Assembly (NCBI GenBank): GCA_036924285.1
Contig: JAYKYS010000014.1
Location: 2,914,001-2,978,000, forward strand
Length of the DNA: 64,000 nucleotides
Source of the DNA: Asterella californica
Lineage: Eukaryota > Streptophyta > Marchantiopsida > Marchantiales > Aytoniaceae
Direction of reading: 5' to 3'
A model generated the notes under the pieces. It had not been told where the DNA came from. It ran no database searches and saw only the letters and a program-made list of their open reading frames with translations. Below, one piece after another: positions 24,171 through 36,003 of the stretch. Numbering within the stretch: the stretch's first letter is position 1; every line of letters begins with the position of its first letter. Position numbers and translations under genes: made by a program.

Positions 24171-25489
24171 TGTCAAGGTGAGAGTTTTCTTGAGAAGAGC
24201 GAAACCTTCTGACCGTGATGTGATCGGAAGACTCAGATACTCCTACTCAGGGAAACGCTGAGCTCTTGGCTGTGGCTGTTTTACTCAAAGGATAGGCTTT
24301 TCATGTTACAACAAGGTGCTATAGGCACTCATACAGGTCTGTAGGAACCTCTAATATGTTTAGGAAGCAAAGTTCATGTTTAATTAGTAGTAATAGGATG
24401 AGACGATGAACTTTAACGCTCAAAGAGAGGAAAACTATGATGGTTCAGACTTCTAAATTTCTCCTACATGTAAAAGAGATCCTACTGAGCACACACACGA
24501 AGTTTCAGCCTGAGATCAAATTCTAGGACCGAGATATGGACAGAAACATCATGAGTAGAGAAATTATGACAATTTCTGACACCCAGATGGCTATTTAGAC
24601 CTAGAACAAGAAATTGGCTCAATCACTTTCAAAGATTCTTACAGGACTTGGAGTTCATAGCTTGCTGAACACCCCTGTGAAGTTGGATCTGGTGGTTGTA
24701 CACGGTTCTCCAGATCTCGTTCTCTGAAGTTGTTGCTCTAGATTAGGAGCTTTTCAGACCCCTTCTGCTTCAGCGCTCGTCTTGAATTACTCAGTCACTC
24801 AAATGACATGAAAATTTTTGGACAGTCATAGCCCTGCTGACAGTGAACGCAGCCATGCAGGTTTGAAGCGATTATCTCTTTCCTGCTGGAATTGACAATC
24901 AAAACCTCCAAATCAACAAAAGTGATGCAGTTTCAACTCAATCCGAACTTCAATTTGGCATAACTCCTTCTTTATTGCTCCAAATCGATCAAGAATTTCA
25001 CTGACAGTGACTAGCACGACGAGCTCTATCTTCCTGTGCTCTCAGATTTTGCAATGTCTTCACCAAATGCTCGAACTCTCTTTTAGATCTTTGTTTCTAA
25101 ATTTAGAGTTTTACAAAAGACAAAAATGGACCAATGGGAGTTCATAGCTCCACTTGGTTGTCCTTTAGTGCACTAATCCACATGGTAACTTAACTTCACT
25201 CATAGGCTACCACGTCATCCTCCTAAAGTGTCAACATAAATCTTAAACTACCTAAAATGACACGCAAACTTGAAAGATAACTTAAATCAGCTAGAAAGCG
25301 TGCATGGGCGACAAGTAAGTACAACCCATGAGTTCAAAACTCCATGAACATGGTAAACATTCTACTAGTACTCAAAATACATAACACTCTCGAGAATCAA
25401 CTTCTCTGAGGTCTTAACTTCACTCAGAGAGGCTAACTCCTGGCTAAGAGATTAATCATTTACAATGTGAAATGATTCACATCACGACA
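24171..25489 (-). mobile_element. Solo LTR-A, copy 2
   Basis: The minus-strand LTR starts TGTCGTGATGTGAATCATTT at 25489 and ends TTGACA at 24171. The start is nearly the same as 53372-53391 on the plus strand. Flanks ACGG (24167-24170) and ACAG (25490-25493) are a probable 4-bp duplication in which the CpG has become CpA. It lies in the leader of gypsy-C copy a and is inverted relative to copy 1, so the two form arms of about 1.2 kb around 21365-24170. Confidence 0.75.
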
Positions 25490-26217
25490 ACAGGCTCGGG
25501 CTCGGGCTCGGCTCCGCCTCCGCACTCACGCATCTCTGCTCCTCGAAGCCTCATCCGTGACCTTCTTTTGCTTGTAACTCCTTCAATCCTTCACCAAATC
25601 AAATGATTTTTGGTGCATCCGAATCGCCTTCCCAGCGCGCACCTACTGCATTCTTCAGCACCAGAAATTGCTGATCCATGTCAACTCGACGTACGTCTGT
25701 CGATCTCAAATTGACCACAAAAACCCGTCACATGAAATTCCAGCAGCGCTTCCGCACTACCTCACCATCAATTCGACCAAGAACAGATTCAAACAATAGT
25801 AATCCACACAACGATCGATCACCCAACCAAAAAGAAGCACTCTGCGCATGCACGCACCGCAAATCGAATGTACCAATGATCTGCCCACTCTGGAGATACC
25901 ACCGGTTGAAATCCACGACCTGAAAGCTCTCAATCAGACCTCGCAATCTGAGTTCTTCAAGTGATAAACGAGCACTAAATAATCACTAAAGTCGAACCAA
26001 ATCCACTCTGTGCTCACAGAGACTCCAGATTACACTCACCAAGACTATCCATCATAACTATGAGCTTGAAGGCTCAACTTGAAGAATTAAGGACTCCAAG
26101 CCCTACCTGCGAAGTGTATCCCTAGTGGGTCATCTCAAGAACTCGCCCTAACGGTCCTAACGGTATTAGCCACTCCGCACTCGATCAATCTAGCCGAGGT
26201 GCTAAACTGATGTGACA
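25490..26217 (-). mobile_element. LTR-C / leader of gypsy-C copy a (5' end of element)
   Basis: Continues the leader after the LTR-A insertion. It aligns with 45350-46019 and 57380-58184. The minus-strand 5' end is TGTCACATCAGTTTAGCACC at 26217. Just outside it, 26228-26276 resembles the last ~45 bp of the gypsy-D LTR (42838-42884), suggesting an older LTR end next to the insertion. A C/G-rich block (CTCGGGCTCGGCTCCGCCTC) is shared by the copies. Confidence 0.6.
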
Positions 26218-28959
26218 TATATCTCGGCACAACTATATACCCAGTGTAATTCTAGACAAAAAACACGTTACACGACGACGGATAGATTTCCACTCTCGGT
26301 TAACTTGGATATCCCATGTGATCCAATCATAACTCTTGTGCATATTTCTCACATGAGATTGTACCTCTTGCGAGATAAATTATCGATCGCACATCAGACA
26401 TGGTGTGTTTCGGATCAATCACGATCTCATGAGAAAGAGAGAGTACTCATAACTAGAAAAGAGATGATGTCTAACCAAATGGTACTCATAATAAAAATAT
26501 CTCAAAAATATAATCTCAAATAAAAAACTTTAATCCTCGAAGGATAAAGAACACACTATAGCGAGAAAGCCCCCAAAAATCTCTAAAAAACTCTAAAAAA
26601 AAAATACTTTGTAACCCCAAAAAACTCAAAAAACTAAAACCAAAAAACCAAAAAAAAATATAAAAACAATTCTGCAATAACTCATCCCGACACAATCCAC
26701 CCTTTTAACCTACACTTTCTTTCCTCCTCTCCCATCTCCTCCTCTCTCCAACATATGAATCTCCATGAATGGGAACGCAATTGACAGAGGACAAGAAAGC
26801 AACATAGCTTTTTTTTTGTGAAAGACAATTGGGTGAAGGTCTTGTAGGATAATGTACTCTTGCTCGAGTCGTGACTGAGAGCTCTGAAATTTATACTTCA
26901 TATTCTTGCTCTTGCTGTTTCGACATATTCGGATTGTCTTTTTTCTCGAGGTTATTCTAGGAACTCTTGTTCTTTTTGTGATATGAGAAAAACTATCATT
27001 ATTAATAAAATAAAAAACAATACTAATTATACTAGAATCACATACACGTCTGGAGTGAACATGTAAGTGAAGAATACAGAAATGCACTTCTAGGACTATT
27101 AGTCCGGCCGCTTGTTGACTGATACAAAATAATGATTTTGGACATTGATATTTTATCTAACCATTCTTCATTCCCGAAAGAAAGGTTAGATAATAAATTA
27201 ATGTTCTTAATGGCCTCTTCCATCTTCATAACATAAAAAATCAACACTTTTGTAGAGAAAATAGCACTGCAGTAGAAGAACAAACATGTGCTAGACAGTG
27301 GTAATAGCTATTCTTATTATTTACCCCAATCGCAATTAACAAATAAGAAGGAATGGAATGCGGAGTTGAAGTGTGATTGAAAACAAACTAGAGGGTTAAC
27401 TTTTACCTATTTGTCCATATCACTTACGAGTCAAATCATAATCAAATATTTTAATATTTAACTATAAAATAAAAATATTTATAAATAAAAAATATCACTT
27501 TTGGACTTAGGATTTTCTTTATTAAAAATCAAAAAAGGATATATTATTTTACTTTACCTACACTTATATTTAACTAAATTAACTAATCAACCCCCGAGAG
27601 AGTAAATAAATATACAGGCATCATGAACTTCTGAGGAAAACTTTGGTATGCTTGCTGTTAAAAAAAACACAAATGTTAAGTATAAATTCTATACTAAACG
27701 GATAATAAACATCAAAATTATCTAAAAATATCAATGTTAACCACAAGGGTCTCTTGTGTGTCTCGTGTGGGTTATGTCTTGAGGATCTAGACATAACCCA
27801 CAAGAGAACTATAGACTCACATGCTACAGGTGCAATTATCAGCTGGCGAAAAGAATATATTTAATCATATTATTTTATTATATATTTTTTTTAACAAAAT
27901 AATTTAGTACTAAATTAAAATTTTGCATATTTATTTCTTCATGAAATGATCTATCACAATTGATGTTTCTTAGTGTTGTACATGAAGAATGAAGAACTAC
28001 GAGAATTATATTCATGGACATGGATAGAGGATTGATCCGAATTCTGAATCTTCTATTTCCGAATCCATTCCAACAAGCTTCGCTAGTATGACAGAAGGGA
28101 ATAGAGCAGTAGAGATTGATTCATCTTTAACTGCGGTGAACACTTACCTATTACTGTTTGGTGACTAGATATCGCACTGTATACAACCGGTTACGAGAAC
28201 GAGCAAGTAAATTTTCCCGTTCGGCATAGGAGGAAGTACTGTATAACACTACGGTACGATTCAAGGTGTGAGGAGGATTGTTCTTCCCACTCTTCTTTCT
28301 CAGGCACAGTCCAGTCCGTGGAATCGGACCGATCGTAGGTTTAAGTCATATCTGTTGTATGTTGCTGAAGCGACAGTGGTATGCAAAGCTTGGGGCCTTG
28401 CGTTCTTTCTGTCTATGGGTGTGCTTGGTCGTTTAGGTAGAAGGTCTCATTGAAGCGATTTCACGTGCCCTAGCACTGTCCTACGGAGGTTGAGCATAGG
28501 CGGAGGTGCGCTCGGGTTTCTGCGGCCGCGTCCGGTGAGACGTCAGGTTTGTTTGACGAGAAGGTCGATCGAGGCAGATAACTGGTCGTAGGGTTAAAGA
28601 GGAACAGAACCTTAGGCAATTGTTAAATTGTTTGTTTCGGTTGTGCCGGGATAGAAAATCTCTGTGACGACCAGACGATGAGGAGACTGAGCGCTTTCCC
28701 GAAGGCACCGGTGGAATAACGCGCCGGGATTGTTTTGGTGGACCGTCGATTGTGTTTGGCAGGTGGCTCTTCTCGTAAGGAGAGTATACTCTATTGAGAA
28801 GCAAGAAAAAGAAGTGAATCTCTGGTGTGCTCGTCGGTGAGGTGGGTGAGAATTGCCGTCGGATTATCAGAGCTCATCGATCAGGTGGAGAGCTCTGTCG
28901 GCCAGGTTCCTTCGAAGGAAATTTTTGAGTTGGGTTGATTGTTGTGAGAGAGACACAGT
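26218..28959. other. Intergenic DNA upstream of DIM1
   Basis: 26560-26690 is A-rich with CCCAAAAA-type runs on the plus strand, so the minus strand is T-rich. Minus frames 26710-27087 and 27038-27283 are low-complexity and unassigned. 27766-27779 and 27789-27802 are a perfect 14-bp inverted repeat (TGTGGGTTATGTCT). 28190-28959 is more GC-rich and should hold the DIM1 promoter and 5' leader, with a GA-rich stretch directly before the start codon. Confidence 0.45.
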
Positions 28960-29388
28960 ATGTCGTACTTGCTGCCGCATCTGCATTCGGGATGGGCTGT
29001 AGATCAGGCCATCATGGCTGAAGAGGAGCGCGCCGTGGTCATTAGGTTCGGACACGACTGGGACGAAACTTGTATGCAGATGGACGAAGTACTAGCGTCA
29101 GTGGCGGAGACTCTTAAGAATCTTGCGGTGATGTATTTGGTCGACATAACTGAGGTGCCCGACTTCAACACCATGTACGAGTTGTACGATCCTTGCACGA
29201 TCATGTTCTTCTTCAGGAACAAGCACATCATGATCGATCTTGGGACCGGGAACAATAACAAAATCAATTGGGCTTTGAAGGACAAACAGGAGTTCATCGA
29301 CATCGTTGAGACTGTTTACCGGGGAGCGAGGAAGGGACGCGGTTTGGTGGTTTCTCCCAAAGATTACTCTACTAAGTACCGTTACTGA
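28960..29388 (+). CDS. DIM1: DIM1 / YLS8 / TXNL4A: U5 snRNP thioredoxin-like protein
   Basis: The 142-aa frame matches the DIM1 family along its whole length and at its exact usual length. It starts MSYLLPHLHSGW and contains 'VVIRFGHDWDETCM', 'YLVDITEVPDFN', 'DPCTIMFFFRNKHIMIDLG' and the family-wide C-terminus 'GLVVSPKDYSTKYRY'. It has a thioredoxin fold without the CxxC redox pair. It is a component of U5 snRNP and the tri-snRNP and is needed for spliceosome assembly in the nucleus. The coding region is one uninterrupted exon; an intron may lie in the GC-rich 5' leader. Conservation is strong and no damage is seen, so it is probably a working gene. An old retroposed copy under selection cannot be excluded. 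Confidence 0.95.
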   Translation: MSYLLPHLHSGWAVDQAIMAEEERAVVIRFGHDWDETCMQMDEVLASVAETLKNLAVMYLVDITEVPDFNTMYELYDPCTIMFFFRNKHIMIDLGTGNNNKINWALKDKQEFIDIVETVYRGARKGRGLVVSPKDYSTKYRY

Positions 29389-31817
29389 TGTGGAGCTCGG
29401 CGTGGCGTCGAGAGTGTGGTACACATCCTGAGGGGATTCTAGCCTTGCGGAAGTTTCGACGAGGATTTCAAATATTTGTGGATTGTACGCTGCTGAGGGG
29501 AGGCTAGCCTTGCGGATAGAGTATAGGAGAGTATGAGATAGTTGCAGATTGCACCCGACTGATCCGAGACGTTGTTATCACTCGTTGAAGCATGCTCCTA
29601 GGCCACTGCCAACAGACTTGTAAGGAGGCTTTCACCGCTTTCAGCTGCCAAACCTGTCGAAGCTTCTAAAAAGCTACAGTAACTTATCACCATAATCCAG
29701 ACAATTACCGTTCGTCACTCGATTGACTTTCGTTCTCAGTTCTTTCAGGCGCGTCACTTACTAGACTGAATGGCATGTGCGATGTTTTGCGGATAAGGTT
29801 TGCTTATGTCCTTTGCGTCATGTGTCCAGTTCAGAGGGTCAGTACCGTCCCTGCAAGGCGAATCTTTTGGCTACAAGTTGGGCACTGCATCAGCTCTCTC
29901 ATTGAGGAATTGAGGACACATCATACAGGGTTTACGACTACGTTAGACTGGAAGTCGAGCCTTTTAAAACTCCAAAGCCACCTGTATCTATAGAGGCCAG
30001 AGCCGACCATCTGTCAGTGTGAGGAAGTTTGAGTTTCTTCCCTTCTCGGTCCACCATCTGGAAGCTTTTCTCCGTTCCACGCAGTCCGTGCCTGGGCAAA
30101 TGAGACTCAAGAACGATGTGTTAGCTTTCAAGAGTCTTGTCATGATAACTCTTGGGCAGTGAGGCAGAGGGACCGCGGGTAATGATGATTTTCTAGTGAT
30201 TATATATATATTGGTCATCTGCTCTCCGGGAGTCCGCATTATCTAGTCATGTTGGACTTGTTGCTTGATTTCTTGTTGAATTTCTCTCTTCTCATGTGTT
30301 CTTCCTGTCTTCTGTTGTTTTTTGTCTTTCTTCTGGCGATTTGTCTCGTCGGTCTTCATTGTATAGGCCAAACTCCATCTAAGAAGTACATTTAGCATTC
30401 TGCTAGTCAAACAAATATCATCCTTTTGAAGATTGCAGCTACTTGTTTCTAGTGTAAAGTTGTAAACTCAGCCTCCGGTGCACTCCAAGGGTGACGATTA
30501 GTGTAGGAAACATTCGACTCAGATGAGCCTAACATCCAACTCCTTTCGGACTACTATTCAAATTAGCAGTTGAAGCCAGACAGCTGGACGTCTCTAAGCA
30601 TGCTAGCAAGATGGATGACCAGGAGCGAAATAATACAGCTAGAAGGAATACTTTACGATGTCTCTAAAGGAAACGATAGGGAGCCTCCACCTGATTTCAT
30701 ATGAATAAAGTTCTCTGGAGTATGAACTGGTTAGCTAGCTAGCTTAGCTGCTTCCCACGTACAACCAGAAGAATATTCGAATATACCTTCTGGTGTAGAC
30801 TACTGTAAAAATCCTATACTACACCAGCAAACTGATGCTACTAGTGAGTCTAACCAAGAGAGAGAGAGAGAGCAAAGGAGCATTTAGTCAGTCTTCGAAT
30901 CAAAATCATGCCACCGAGATGGGGCACAATAAGATCGCAAACATTGAACTTCTTACGAAGACAAACTGGAATCAGCATTCTTCTACAAACATGAGCTCCG
31001 ATACACTGATTTTGTTCAGCAAGCTGAATCGTCAAACTATAAGCTATCAGCTTGCACTTATCAGTTCCAGAATCCAAATGTGACTCAGCGACATGTCTTG
31101 ACATGTCCCTGAGTCTTTCCTCCAACATGTCGCAAATGTACATTGACTTTGGTGTTTAGAGGAGAAATAGTCAAAACTAGAGTTGACAATCGATGGTTCC
31201 ATGGAATCGATCGCGAGCAAGAGCTAGATCAACTTGTGGCCACGAACATTTCGTTACAGAGCCGACACTTGGGGAAATAATCAACTCAGGAAAACAGCGA
31301 GGCCGTAGACTGAATCAGTACAACCTACTATTACCAGATGAGGAAAACAGCTGACAAGCCCCTATGCTTTCTCTGATCCTGTGCTTCATACTTCTACCAT
31401 AAGGATACTATAGTAGCAATCTTGCTGTGTCATATGTTGGCCCATGTGCATAACAGCGAAATGCAAGATCCAAAACAATTAGAGGTAACCTGAAGATACT
31501 GAACCCAGATGTACTCCTAAGACCTGCATGCCGTAGCCTTTCAACCATAGACCCCGTGCTCTGGCTGGACGGTGCTAGAATCAAGGATGGTTAGAAAATG
31601 AAGACAAAGCAGAAGAGATAGCTACCTGAGGAAGGGGAGACTTACTCGAGTAGTAAGACGCCTTACCGTAGACGACATTCGTCCTCACCTTCCAAGTTTT
31701 AGCCAGGAAGGAATGAATGGGAACCTAGAGAAGTACAAGTAAGGGGAATAGAGGGGCATGAACGTACACTAAAGTTGTGCATTATTAACGAGTATTTCTA
31801 ACCAGGGTACAGAGTAT
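29389..31817. other. DIM1 3' flank and unassigned DNA
   Basis: The left few hundred bases should include the DIM1 3' UTR. A 97-codon minus frame at 30850-31143 (MYICDMLEERLRDMSRHV...) has a protein-like composition but no recognised motif. It contains a palindrome GACATGTCTTGACATGTC. I see no other gene. Confidence 0.4.
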
Positions 31818-32370
31818 GAGAATGTGTAACAAATAGCACATTTCTAGTGATTAGGCCCTTGGTATGGACGCGCAACACAGATGACCTGTACTAAATGATT
31901 CATCCGGGAGAACGGCAGCCCAGCTAAGCAGCAAGAACCACGTTAAAAGACACAAGTAACCCAGTAGAATAACCCAATGAAGTACATAGAAAGTGCCAAA
32001 AGGGAAGGTGACCTGTATGCTATCTTGGAATGTAAGGTTACGAGAGTCTGTAACCTAATAAGACTCACAAATGGGAATGTGAAGTGCGGCGTACATTACC
32101 TGAGATGGTACCCCTAGGTATGGAAGTGACAAATGGGAATGCGTAGCAAAGAGCACATTTCCAGTGATTAGGCCCTGGTATGGAAGCGCAGCACATATGA
32201 CCTGTACTAAATGATTCGTCTGGGAGAATGGCAGCCCAGCTAAGGAGCAAGAACCACGCTAAAAGACACAGGTAACCCAGTAGAATAACCCAATGAAGTA
32301 CATAGAAAGTGCCAAAAGGGAAGGTGGCCTGTATGCTATCTTGGAACGTCAGGTTATCGAAAATCTGTAA
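31818..32370. repeat. Tandem duplication, ~235 bp, period 317 bp
   Basis: 31818-32052 and 32135-32370 are about 90% alike by eye. Both contain CACATTTC(T/C)AGTGATTAGGCCC and CCAGTAGAATAACCCAATGAAGTACATAGAAAGTGCCAAAAGGGAAGGTG. No coding role is evident. Confidence 0.8.
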
Positions 32371-33540
32371 CTACATAGAATAAACACGACAAAGAATAGA
32401 ACAGACACGAATAAAGAATGTGATTACCGCAAAGAAGAGAGTTAGTGTACATAAACTTGAGTTTATGAAATCTCAGTAAAAGCATCAAAAGTGACGAGTG
32501 AAATGAACGAGCAGCCAGGCAGTAGAGTATACGAAAAATTTGGGTGCACAAAGATCACTGACGCAGCTGTAAGTATATGCAATGCAAACTGATCTCTGCT
32601 TATGATCTGCATCTGAAGAGGTCTAGAATGAGCAAGCATTCAAGACAGAGGAGGATCCTCTATCCAAAGGAGCAACAATGGAAGAGGTCGAATTACTTAA
32701 TACATGGTGTAACACCAAAGGAGAAATGCAGTAAGAACTCTTACCATGCCGTGCATCGATTCCATAACAATCTGAGGGCTAATACGTATGCAGTTAGGAA
32801 CAAGTGCACTGAAAAAGTGCAGCGCATCTTAGTTATAGCAGTAAACAACCGGATCACGAGCAAGCAACATGTCATAGTCCATGTCCCAAAACCAGTCGAT
32901 CACCCTTTATAGGTAATCAGTATGTGTGCACTCGAATTCCTAATTATCACATACATGCCAAACGTTCTGGTATCCACACATACATCTTAATTTTGACTCT
33001 GACTTCATCAGCACAGTTGTTGCGCTTCAAAGGAACGGCAGAATATGACGCCGCCGATGTAAAGACGCCATCAGCAGAGAGACTCCGAATATAAATAAGA
33101 AGGAAAGCTCACAATCGAAGTAAGGCACATTTCTAGCTGAGCAGGTTCTAGTTGCCCAAGGGTTTTTATTCAGTTTGAACATCTCTGGGTGAACCCATGT
33201 CTTTGTGAAGTGGTAGAACAGTGAACTTGGCAACTACAAGGTATAGGTGAAGACCTTCACTATACGCATGCAATTCTGTGAAGACAGGCGGGAACTTACC
33301 TGCAAAGTGGACATCACACGAATTAATGCTCTCCTTCCCAGTGACCACGTCTTGTAACGGACAGATCTCTGCATTTCTCGTTCCATTCAAGGTCGATAAG
33401 GATCACTTTCATTCGGCATGACTTTGAGAGGACGAAAAGACATACTTCAGACAGACGTACGCTGAAGTGCTGAATCATATGCATTCGTCGTTTAACGGAT
33501 ACTTGAAAGCTATAAAAGGACGAAACGGAGAAACGATTTT
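32371..33540. other. Unassigned DNA
   Basis: Several frames of 65-110 codons (for example 32577-32912 plus and 33166-33390 minus) have no recognised motif. No repeat or RNA gene was recognised. Confidence 0.35.
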
Positions 33541-33638
33541 GACCTCAAGTCTTGCATGAATTCCCTCTAGCGCGTGAGAATTCCCTCTAGCACGTGACTT
33601 CCCACGTGCTAGAGGGAATTCACGCGAGACTTGAAGTC
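33541..33638. repeat. Hairpin with a duplicated inner arm
   Basis: 33578-33596 and 33603-33621 are a perfect 19-bp inverted repeat (GAATTCCCTCTAGCACGTG) with a 6-nt loop. The arm sequence also occurs just upstream at 33558-33576 as GAATTCCCTCTAGCGCGTG. Outer sequences 33541-33558 and 33621-33638 also pair imperfectly (ACCTCAAGTCTTGC with GCGAGACTTGAAGT). Confidence 0.75.
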
Positions 33639-35353
33639 GCTGTCAACTTACACGGCTTCAATCTTCTTTATGAGAAACCCTCACTCTTACAGCGTGACTC
33701 CACCATGAAGAATGGTTTTTCGGTGGATAACGACCAGTACACCTCTACGAAGGGAAGAATTTATGCAGCTCACAAGTTACATGCGTTCCACTTATCAACG
33801 GAGGACATGGTCCGGAACCAACCGACTGGCGCAGATACTGAAGTCCGGACAGAGTAGAACGAGGCTGCAACAACTGCAGAGAAACTTACATTAACAACAC
33901 GACTGCACGTCGCCAATCTCGGTGCAAACTTCGCACCAGTCGGTGATCCAAGCTGAAGATAAACAGCAAAGTGGAATGCACTGACGTTATGAGAGTATTA
34001 TATTGTACACAGACTAACAAAGAGTGCATCGTCCACATCTTCACATGGAGTGCACACCTTAGTCTGCTGGTTCATCTCATTCTTCCCCGTCTTCAAACGG
34101 ATGCTGAAGATCCGTTTGAAGAAGTACTCCGCAAGAGGTAATAGTTCGGCATTCAGTTAATATGAGCAGAGTTAACTCTGAGTTTTCGCTAGCGGGTTAC
34201 CATATCCGAAATTGTATCTCCTCGAAGTACGAAAAGTAACTGTTTCTGGAGAACACTCACGGAAGCCATAGAAGATAGGACGAATGGAGGTACTGTCAAT
34301 TAAACGTCAAGTTAGTGTACAGTGCAGATCACTGGGTGCTTGCACCGGTAACAAGGGGTAGATCTTATGAGAAAGGCAGAATGGAGAGACAGCCACTAAG
34401 TATCATACTCATTTTCACTTGTAGTCGCCAAATTTGTTCTCCTTAGAGTTTGTTATCTGTACACAAGCACTTCAGCAGCACCTTACTACCTTACCTATCC
34501 ACCTGGCAGTGCCTGATGAAGCGTTATCGATGTTGCAGAAAACACAAGGCTGCTTATCATTAGTCCGAGCTGAAGAGCCGGAACCTCGTTTCCCGTGTTC
34601 GCTTTGTCACCATGGAACTAGTTGTGAGGTCATCTTTAATCCTGCAATTGCGTATGTATCATGAATGATTACGATGGCCATAATTCTATGGTCAGGTGTT
34701 GAAGAGGTGAGAAGACCATGAGTAGTGCTCGACTAGGAAGTGAACTTGACGTCAATTCCGAAGCCCGTGCCTCCAGGGACACAGGGGATTCGGATGCGGG
34801 AAGGCCAGAAACACCTAAATATAGAACGTGGATTGCGAGCACGGCAAGTATGAAATGTTAGAGGAAACGATGACGGAGGTTTTAAGTTTTAGGTGTTACC
34901 AAACAGTACTCGTGAGTGAATAAAACCTGGTGATAACAGTCTTTGACAATTTTTCATTAGGTAAATCTCTACCCAAACGACAAGGAGGAGAAGATGCGGA
35001 AATTGTGGTCGCAAACGGCTCATCTGGTTGCTGGTGTCTTCTGCTGCCGCCGCCATAAGCTTCAGTGCTTTCACTTTTGCTCGCTGGAGAAGAGATCTGA
35101 GAATGAAAATCACAAAGAGTTGCACCCTTCTGCTATACACAGTCCTACTGTTCCAAGGCAGGATTTGGCACAAAAAACTACGTCAAGGAGCACGCGGAAC
35201 TACTAAAAATCAGAATTCGAATCAACTCAAACCCGAAAAACTGTTTATCTCATCGCTCTCTCTCTCAACCGCTCGATGTTTCAACTCAGTGGCTTTATAC
35301 GCTGTCACGTACTGTCAGGTTCCACACTTCCCTTCAGTGCAGAAGTCTCTCGG
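33639..35353. other. Unassigned DNA with possible minus-strand exons
   Basis: The minus strand offers a plausible first exon around 35068-34985 (MAAAAEDTSNQMSRL...), ending at a GTAGAG donor. A separate candidate at about 34580-34495 contains a Cys-x2-Cys (PCVFCNID) before a GTAAGG donor. The phases between them do not join cleanly and I recognise no family, so no gene is called. A perfect 12-bp inverted repeat (CTTCAAACGGAT) is at about 34094-34124. Confidence 0.25.
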
Positions 35354-35524
35354 TTCCATTCGCGAAGCTCTCCAGATAGACACAGACAGACCTTTCTCGT
35401 TCTACTATCGACACCGCTGGCCGTTTGTTCCATTCGCGAAGCTCTTCAGATAGACACAGACAGACCTTCCTCGTTCTACTATCGACACCGCCCAGAAGGG
35501 GCGGCTGGGCGGTGTAGATAGTAG
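35354..35524. repeat. 64-bp direct duplication followed by a 20-bp inverted repeat
   Basis: 35354-35417 and 35428-35491 differ at only a few bases (period 74). The end of the second copy (35476-35495) pairs with 35505-35524 at 19 of 20 positions (CTACTATCGACACCGCCCAG). This structure lies immediately left of the truncated 5' side of gypsy-D. Confidence 0.8.
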
Positions 35525-35586
35525 AGGGTTCCGCTGCTCGCGCGTCAAGTTCAAACTTCAACTGTAGACCCCAAAAGCCGCTAGAA

Positions 35587-36003
35587 TTGGGACAGCTCGA
35601 CAGAGTTTGGGTCCGAAACAAGATTGATTTCCATTTTGGAATTTCTTGCCACCTAGTAGACCAGAAAAAGACTCTGAGGACCAACTTCGGTAGAAGAGGG
35701 ATGAAGAAAGTTTTGGAGGATCATCTAACAATGCATGATGTGGCATCGGTAGAAGTTTCTACCTATGGAGTCGAGGTGATTAGCAAAAAGGAGAGTGTCT
35801 TTTTGAAACATGAGGATACCACTGATATGTGGAGTCACGCGGTGAGCACGAACAGAAAGAGGAAAATGACAAGAGAGGAGTTGCTCAGAACAGCCACAGC
35901 AATCAGGAGTGCTATTGGATGGGATGATCCCGTAGATGCTATGTCCGTTCATGCTTACGTAGCCAAGGCTCAACATGAAGCTATCATGGAAAGGAGCGTA
36001 TGA
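35587..36003 (+). CDS. Gypsy-D gag-like frame, 5' part probably missing
   Basis: Open frame of about 139 codons. It has no ATG near its start and the frame stays open leftward at least to about 35540, so it is probably a fragment. It is charged, with 'RKRKMTREELLRTATAIRSAIGWDD' containing a likely helix. Neither a zinc knuckle nor a capsid motif is visible. Its stop overlaps the next start codon as ATGA (36000-36003). No 5' LTR was found to the left, so the 5' portion of gypsy-D seems to be deleted. Confidence 0.5.
   Translation: MGQLDRVWVRNKIDFHFGISCHLVDQKKTLRTNFGRRGMKKVLEDHLTMHDVASVEVSTYGVEVISKKESVFLKHEDTTDMWSHAVSTNRKRKMTREELLRTATAIRSAIGWDDPVDAMSVHAYVAKAQHEAIMERSV

Noticed and set aside
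26560..26690. A-rich tract as a poly(A) tail of a retrogene
   Set aside because: Interrupted by C-runs, and no coding sequence lies upstream of it on the plus strand.
33594..33857. 88-codon plus frame
   Set aside because: It starts in the hairpin arm and has no recognised domain.
34490..34590. Possible HIT-family exon because of CVFCNID on the minus strand
   Set aside because: No HxHxH block could be found downstream and the exon phases do not join.
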